This document shows positions 59,063 to 64,000 of a stretch of 64,000 bases of DNA, one piece after another. Under the pieces are notes generated by a model. It had not been told where the DNA came from. It ran no database searches and worked only from the letters and a program-made list of their open reading frames with translations. Within the stretch, counting starts at the first letter, position 1; each line of letters starts with the position of its first letter. The stretch is from Chaetomium olivaceum (Eukaryota > Ascomycota > Sordariomycetes > Sordariales > Chaetomiaceae): positions 1 to 64,000 of the forward strand of contig JAYWVB010000002.1 of assembly GCA_039881045.1 (NCBI GenBank), read 5' to 3'. The translations under genes were made by a program, and so were the position numbers.

Positions 59063-59610
59063 TAGAATCTTCCTACCGAGCTTCGCCTCATGATCTACCC
59101 TTAGACTTAGGAACCGAGAAGAGTTGGAATTAACATGGACTGCACCTTATTCACATTCCATTGGAACTCGCCCGACATCGATGTCACATACAAAATAGCT
59201 TGCGCTTTTGTACCCGTTACTGCGCATCTCAACTCCGAAGCCCGCCAAGCAACTCTTTGGCATTACACTGCCATGCTTGGAAACCCTAAATCTTCCTTCA
59301 CCAGGAGGAAGAATACCACCTATTTCAACCCCTCTCTTGATATAATCTTCTTGCGCTGGCTTCCAGAATTTAATCACACATATGATACACCCGCCGGCAG
59401 AACTATCGAGCGGTTCCTTGACATCTACGTCTTGGTAGAGCGCGCCGTCCTCACAAGGCATAGCGTGTTCCCGGGGTTTGTAGAAGATGTTATGGAGAAC
59501 AAGAGCGGGGGCCTGGATAAGTTTCCCGCCCTTCACAGCATTAAGTGTTTCTATCGTGGTGGCCATGGCTACACAGTTCGCTCGAGGTTATGTAACGATG
59601 GGGCTTGTGG

Positions 59611-59625
59611 CGTCATCATTATATA
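59611..59625 (+). repeat. target-site duplication, left copy
   Basis: CGTCATCATTATATA, identical over 15 bases to 60189-60203. Confidence 0.85.
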
Positions 59626-60188
59626 TATATTATTCATACTCCGCTGTGCCTTAAGGCGTGCCGGACCCTCAGCTATTTACTGTACAGGAAAACCGCGCCC
59701 TCACAGGCCGGATGAAAAACCCATACCAATCTTCAAGGAAAGTACACGTGTGTGAGCCTGCGAATACAAAGAGAGGAGGCCCCCTGGCCTCCGAAGGAGG
59801 GGCGTGTTAGGCCGCCGCTTCCAGCTCGAGCCTCCTAGCCAAACTGTACATCGGCAGCCTTCCTGAGTCCATCAGCCATCCCAGGACCCTCCTCGTGAGC
59901 CGTGCTGTTGCAGGATCAATACCGTGCAGAACAGAGTAAAAGTCCCGTCGCGTTCGAATTCCAGCTCTCTCCCATCTTCGAGTCAGCGGTGGGGCCAAAC
60001 ACCACACTACCAGGTGCTCGGCAGTCTCCCGTCCTTCGCCGCACTGGCAGGCGGGCGTTAGGATCTCTGGGACTCCTCGTGTAAACAGAAAGTCCCGTAG
60101 GCCTATTGCCCCCGTTCGGATCTGGACCAGCAGAGAACTCCTCGCCTTGGTGAGACCGTCGTGCCGTCTTAGGGTTTCCTCTCGGAAT
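59626..60188 (-). mobile_element. 5'-truncated LINE (Tad-like), 3' end only
   Basis: The minus strand reads continuously from the right junction to a stop at 59807: ETLRRHDGLTKARSSLLVQI, RTGAIGLRDFLFTRG, then ACQCGEGRETAEHLVVWC, the Cys/His motif at the end of non-LTR retrotransposon ORF2, and the final SLARRLELEAAA. About 180 bp of 3' UTR follow toward 59626. Exact 15-bp direct repeats flank the piece, as expected for target-primed insertion with early 5' truncation. Only the last 125 or so codons of the reverse transcriptase ORF are present; no catalytic domain, so it is inert. Confidence 0.88.
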
Positions 60189-60203
60189 CGTCATCATTAT
60201 ATA
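60189..60203 (+). repeat. target-site duplication, right copy
   Basis: CGTCATCATTATATA, identical to 59611-59625; the pseudogene resumes immediately after it. Confidence 0.85.
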
Positions 60204-60344
60204 GTTCACCATCACGACCCCATATTTACAGATGCGACTATTAATGGTGTTGGATTGCCGTATCAGTATTGTCGAGAAATGGTAGCCATCTTGAGCTTGT
60301 TGGAACCTACCTTAAAGCGCCGAAGGGAACCCTTCGCATGGTAA

Positions 60345-60363
60345 TACGCCGCGGGGCGGCGTA
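60345..60363 (+). repeat. 8-bp perfect inverted repeat
   Basis: TACGCCGC-GGG-GCGGCGTA right at the end of the pseudogene; a GC-rich hairpin with a 3-nt loop. It could be a chance structure or a relic. Confidence 0.6.
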
Positions 60364-61161
60364 AACTCGGCTAGTTCACCCATTGCGCACAGGACGAGTC
60401 AAGGTAGAAATGAGTCCGTAATTCAGATATATGTACGCACTAATATTGAACAAGTGCTGGGTTTGACTGCATCTGCAAAACTGGACGCAGGGCATCACAA
60501 CACCAAAACTCCTGTCTCTGTGCATGAACTGTTTAGCCATGCGAGATGCAAACTCACCCCGCAACCATCTGACAGGCAAATAAACAAGAGTCCCCCCTCT
60601 GTTCAGGGGAAGAAGCGCGCAGTCACACGTCGCTGCGTTGCATTATCGTGGCGGATCCTTTACTTCCGAAAGCTGGTGAACTTGATGTCTGATTCCTTCC
60701 TGAGACTAAGAGACTGGCCCATCCCGAACCTTATTATACCCAGCCGAAAATGCAACGCGCAAAACGGAAAAACAAAGACCCCTACCCCTGGACAAGCCAA
60801 GAGTATCCCTGCGCTGGGCGCGCCCCAGCTCAATATATCCATTCCACGTGGAATCAAAAGCGTATGGTTGCGGTATCCTTTGATTAAGATGGTAATCGCA
60901 AAGTGACTGGGCGTGATTTGCACTATACGATCCATTCAATGGATATCCGGGCAGCCCAAACTCAATCTACTCTCTGACTTGTGGCAAAAGAGAGGTTCCC
61001 TTGCGAATCAACAAAGAGAAAAATGCGATTGTCTTGAGCAGCGTAGAATGGTGGTATATTAAGCACCAGACAGGGTTCAACCCACATGCATAATTACATA
61101 CGATAAATATCAGGCTGCGAGGTACAGCTTTCAGCCCCAAGTGGTCTGAGTTCCACTGGGG

Positions 61162-61184
61162 TACCTACCCTCGGTTGGTAGGTA
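61162..61184 (+). repeat. 8-bp perfect inverted repeat
   Basis: TACCTACC-CTCGGTT-GGTAGGTA, a 7-nt loop. TACCT repeats are common in some fungal intergenic DNA. Confidence 0.6.
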
Positions 61185-61270
61185 GGCAAGTGGGCTAAGC
61201 TGATTTCAATGGGGGTTTACAGATAATAACCACGATTCTGAACAAACCTAAACTTTGTATAACGTACTTG

Positions 61271-61304
61271 CATAACGAGTGGCCCACCATAACGAGTGGG
61301 CCAC
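61271..61304 (+). repeat. 17-bp tandem duplication
   Basis: CATAACGAGTGGCCCAC followed directly by CATAACGAGTGGGCCAC, one mismatch. It sits just beyond the 3' end of the transposase remnant. Confidence 0.8.
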
Positions 61305-61368
61305 TTTTCCCGGGCCTCAACCACCTCGTGTAAGTCAATTCAGCCACAACAACTCAAATCAATTGAAA

Positions 61369-62411
61369 CTACTCGGTATCACCATCTTCAGATGTCTCGC
61401 AAACTACTTGACATGTTCGTGCATTGTGGCCGGGCTTCTTGCAGTTGCTGCAGAGCCGAATGCGTGGCCCACCCACTGTTATACAACCACTACTCCCAGA
61501 CGTTTCCTCGCAGTCCTTATCACCAAGTCCCCGATCAGCCATCAAACCCTTTGCCTCTTTTAAACTAAGTGATCCTCCTTCCCATACGCGTTTTCTTTGT
61601 CCTACGGCGCTTGCTTAGTCGCTCATTTGCTGTACGAAGTTCCTGGGCCTCAGCTCGGAGCAACACCATTTCATGTGCCAACTTTGAGATGCTCTTGGCC
61701 TGCAAGTCGATGATGTCGAAAATGTGAGTCGGAGAGCTACCTTGATGGTTCTCGATCTTCCGCTTGAGAGTGATGGAGCTCTTGGTCGCGTCGTACGCAT
61801 TGGATGGGGTCTTCAGGGCCCAGGTCGAGGCTGTTCCGGGACGCGAGTTTGGAGGAGATGGGGTAAGTGGCTTAGGGTCGAGGCAAGAAACTACCAATTC
61901 AGGGTCAAAAGGAACTAGGCCAGTTGCTCTAAAGCCCGCTCGTATGTTGTTCGCTGTGACGGAAGCGTGAAATGCCTCGACAAACGCGTCGAAGAAGTCC
62001 TCCTTCGTAATGTGGGTGATCTGCATCCGCATCATCTGCTCAATCTGCTTGCCGTACAGGCCTTAAGCGACTAAAACACCCAACATAGAGGGGCTGGAGA
62101 AAGTGGGAAGAATGGGGAGGCATGCAAAGTGTAATAATGTTGTTGGCCTTGCAGAAATCTTCGAAGTCGATCGAGTGGTGGCTTTCGTGGCCGTCGAGGA
62201 TAAGCAGTCGATGTACCCCTCTCGTACGGCGTTTGGTAGCCTGGTCGAAATGTTTTAGCCAATCGACGCCAATCTCATTTGTTGTCCAGCCATTTTCGCT
62301 TGTGTGGACTGTGGGGCTACTGCGTGCAGCCCACCACGTGAAGGCAGTCGCCCACAAAGCCCTCCCGGATGCAGGCAGTTCGGTTTCCTTAAGACAGATC
62401 AATACAACCAA
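61369..62411 (-). mobile_element. broken pogo/Fot1-type DDE transposase
   Basis: Minus-strand remnant of the C-terminal half of a Tc1/mariner-class (pogo/Fot1) transposase. Blocks in order: SENGWTTNEIGVDWLKHF, HRLLILDGHESHHSIDFEDF, IITLCMPPHSSHFLQPLYVG, then after a frame break GLYGKQIEQMMRMQITHITK, EDFFDAFVEAFHASVTANNI, RAGFRATGLVPFDPELVV, after another break GSLSLKEAKGLMADRG, and the zinc knuckle LCSNCKKPGHNARTCQ ending at the stop 61369. Frames change near 62060 and 61570, and the usual Asp in QPLDVG is Tyr. The N-terminal DNA-binding part and first catalytic Asp are missing. Clearly inactive. I found no terminal inverted repeats. Confidence 0.85.
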
Positions 62412-62880
62412 CTGCTCTCACTGATTGCAGCACCACAGGTTATGAGCTCCTCTCAGCGCATTTTCGCACTGATTGTACACCTTTTTCTTTACTTTATTGC
62501 TTTTTAAGCACCCAAGTTCGTTGCCGCGGAGGTAAACGATTGATTTGCGCAAAGTTGCGAATCGATCGGCTAGGCCAACAGTCCAAACTGCCCGAAGCCG
62601 GCTACCCACCACTAGGCAACGAGTCTCTTTGTCCAGGTTGATTCAAGCGAATTACCTGATCCGTTCAAGACTCTATACAAGGAATTTTGACGACTTTATT
62701 TACGATCGTTCTGGCTGCCGCAGCTCGGTGATCGATTCAGCAACTGGATCGCTACTTTTCAAAGCGATTCCATCGATTCTTCGACCAAAACCTTCGACGA
62801 TTTTATCGCCGACATTCTTTACGACGATCTGTTCCAGTGAACAGTGACCACGACACACAAGACAATCGACAACTCTCAAG
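62412..62880. other. leader, possibly part of a 5' LTR
   Basis: Non-coding stretch directly before the retrotransposon ORF. It probably includes LTR and primer-binding site, but without the 3' LTR in the window I cannot mark the borders. Confidence 0.35.
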
Positions 62881-64000
62881 ATGGAGCCATCGTCATCTGA
62901 GGCCTTTTTCCAGGGCCTGATGAAGCAGTTGACCGAGAGGGACAAGCTCATCGAGAAACTTGTGAAGAAACTCGATGACGCGATGACAACAACGACAGAG
63001 AAAAGGACCCTTGTGGCGATCCCGGCTCTGAACGGCGAAGGCGACTTGGAGGTCTGGGAGTCACAGATCCGAGCCTCCCTGGCACCCGACAACCTATTTC
63101 GATACCTGGAAAAGGACATCCCCGAACCAGAAGACCAGGATTCCACTGAATGGAAGCGGTGGAAGACTGACCGACAGGACATCTTCAAGCTCCTGACGGC
63201 ATCACTCAAGAAGGCATCGGTGATGTCACGCATGACACGAATCGGCTGGAAGCCTGATGATGTCGACCCCCGAAGGCTGTATCTGAAGGCATTCGAGGCA
63301 CTACAACACGGCACGGAGGAAACGTCGCGCATGCTTACGCACGAATTCTTCACGATGACCCCCAAGAAGTTCGATTCTATGGACGCCTACATCTCCCGAG
63401 TTTGCGTCCTGCGCCAGCGCCTGCGCACTGCGGGACTGGAGCACCCCCTCAAGACGGATCTTTACACGGTCCTGACTGCCATCAAGCCATCGCACTCCGA
63501 AATCTACGAAAGGTGTATGGCGAAGATCGAGAAGGATAAACTCGCCTGGGACGATTTTATCAAGGAACTGACCGAGAAGTGCGTGGATACCGACATCAAC
63601 AAATCGGCAAACGCAGCCATCAAGATTGATGGAAAGAAGGCTCAGAACAACCAGAACAACAAGTCTCAGGATTCGTCGGCACAGTTGGCGAACTCGAACT
63701 CAAACCAACAAGGTCAACAACGTGTCAAATGCTCTGCATGCGACAGGATGATTTTCAAGGGTCACATCCATTGCAACCAATGCGGCTCCCACAGGCCGCA
63801 GAAGGCTGAGGTTTGCTGGAGGTGCCACCCGGAACAGATGCCGGATAACTTCGAGCTCAGGGAAGGCCGGGTTGTTCGGAAAACGACATCACAATCGACA
63901 TCTCAATCCACGCAATCGTCGACCACCGGCCCGCTTCAACCTGCGTCGGGAGTCGCGAATGCGACCACATCAGCCCACAGGACGAACTTGATGTTTTCGT
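62881..64000 (+). CDS. retrotransposon Gag-like ORF, runs off the window
   Basis: Open from ATG 62881 to the last base (373 codons) without a stop; only its 5' part is here. It opens MEPSSSEAFFQGLMKQLTER with a short coiled coil, then a Gag-like helical domain: VAIPALNGEGDLEVWESQIR, DNLFRYLEKDIPEPEDQDST, YLKAFEALQHGTEETSRML and SMDAYISRVCVLRQRLRTAG, as in copia-type Gag (UBN2-like). A Gln/Asn/Ser-rich linker leads to KCSACDRMIFKGHIHCNQC (C-x2-C-x10-C-x2-C), then VCWRC, a zinc-ribbon-like pattern instead of the usual CCHC knuckle. Protease, integrase and RT should follow beyond the window. The open frame and lack of stops suggest a younger copy than the LINE and pogo remnants. Confidence 0.8.
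   Translation, partial: MEPSSSEAFFQGLMKQLTERDKLIEKLVKKLDDAMTTTTEKRTLVAIPALNGEGDLEVWESQIRASLAPDNLFRYLEKDIPEPEDQDSTEWKRWKTDRQDIFKLLTASLKKASVMSRMTRIGWKPDDVDPRRLYLKAFEALQHGTEETSRMLTHEFFTMTPKKFDSMDAYISRVCVLRQRLRTAGLEHPLKTDLYTVLTAIKPSHSEIYERCMAKIEKDKLAWDDFIKELTEKCVDTDINKSANAAIKIDGKKAQNNQNNKSQDSSAQLANSNSNQQGQQRVKCSACDRMIFKGHIHCNQCGSHRPQKAEVCWRCHPEQMPDNFELREGRVVRKTTSQSTSQSTQSSTTGPLQPASGVANATTSAHRTNLMFS

Larger units (their letters stand above)
59063..60344 (+). pseudogene. decayed 2EXR paralogue interrupted by a LINE fragment
   Basis: A copy related to the gene at 57763. The N-terminal motif reads NLPTELRLMIYP with in-frame stops TAG at 59063, 59102 and 59108; against the intact copy, the TGG to TAG change at 59108 and nearby ACC to ACT and AGG to AGA are transitions of the kind RIP produces, while TTG to TAG is not. 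The middle is open from 59135 (KNTTYFNPSLDIIFLRWLPE matches NSVTYFNPSLDIVFFGWLPV). The C-terminal part, GLPYQYCREMVAILSLLEP, appears only after the insertion at 59626-60188. So the gene was broken both by stops and by a retrotransposon. Confidence 0.75.
60345..61368. other. AT-richer spacer with small inverted and tandem repeats
   Basis: No supported gene. Three short structures are listed separately (60345-60363, 61162-61184, 61271-61304). The frame at 60454-60906 has no protein-like features. Confidence 0.45.

Noticed and set aside
62700..63495. Minus-strand ORFs opposite the Gag frame
   Set aside because: They are shadows of the plus-strand Gag ORF, which has coherent domains and no stop.

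Overview
This window is nuclear DNA of a filamentous ascomycete (Pezizomycotina). A Sordariomycete close to the Chaetomiaceae is my best guess, from remembered gene families and not from a search. The signs are short GT-AG introns (about 45-95 nt) with CTAAC/CTGAC-like branch points, GC-rich coding sequence, a P450nor nitric oxide reductase, a HET-domain protein, 2EXR-type proteins, Zn2Cys6 and C2H2 regulators, and fungal-type transposon remnants. I saw no operons, tRNA, rRNA or CRISPR array. Exon joins were worked out by hand; for every multi-exon gene listed, the phases agree across all introns unless a break is stated.

Left part (1-22 kb), loosely spaced accessory genes: a rhodopsin-fold (PTH11-like) membrane protein; a multi-exon ankyrin protein with an unresolved 5' end; a small secreted protein with two six-cysteine modules; a conserved hypothetical; P450nor with a mitochondrial presequence and a (CAA)n-encoded poly-threonine linker; a secreted DUF1996 protein; and a large C2H2 zinc-finger protein.

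Central part (22-36 kb), housekeeping genes: NOP56, VPS4, prefoldin subunit 6 and an AMSH-type deubiquitinase, with two orphan genes and a secreted beta-lactamase-fold serine hydrolase between and beside them. One orphan (34706-35632) exists only as five short exons and is invisible to simple ORF scans.

Right-central part (36-54 kb): a large HET protein whose HET domain is split by a coiled-coil insertion, then a compact block of a long-chain alcohol oxidase (GMC), an alpha/beta-hydrolase, an SDR, a Baeyer-Villiger-type monooxygenase and a Zn2Cys6 regulator. All four enzymes carry hydrophobic segments. Their reactions can be ordered as subterminal oxidation of long-chain alkanes, secondary alcohols or ketones: SDR alcohol to ketone, BVMO ketone to ester, hydrolase ester to alcohol plus acid, GMC oxidase alcohol to aldehyde. 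Two intergenic regions of the block share an 11-of-13 motif of CGG/CCG triplets that could be the regulator's site. This is the best candidate for a new system here.

Right end (54-64 kb): a Pro/Gly-rich protein, an ankyrin protein whose start codon seems split by an intron, and a 2EXR gene beside a decayed paralogue interrupted by a 5'-truncated LINE fragment with a 15-bp target-site duplication. A broken pogo/Fot1-type transposase follows, then the open gag region of a retrotransposon running off the window.

A cross-cutting observation: six otherwise good genes need single-base frame corrections, four of them at mononucleotide runs. Consensus error is likely, though real decay is not excluded.
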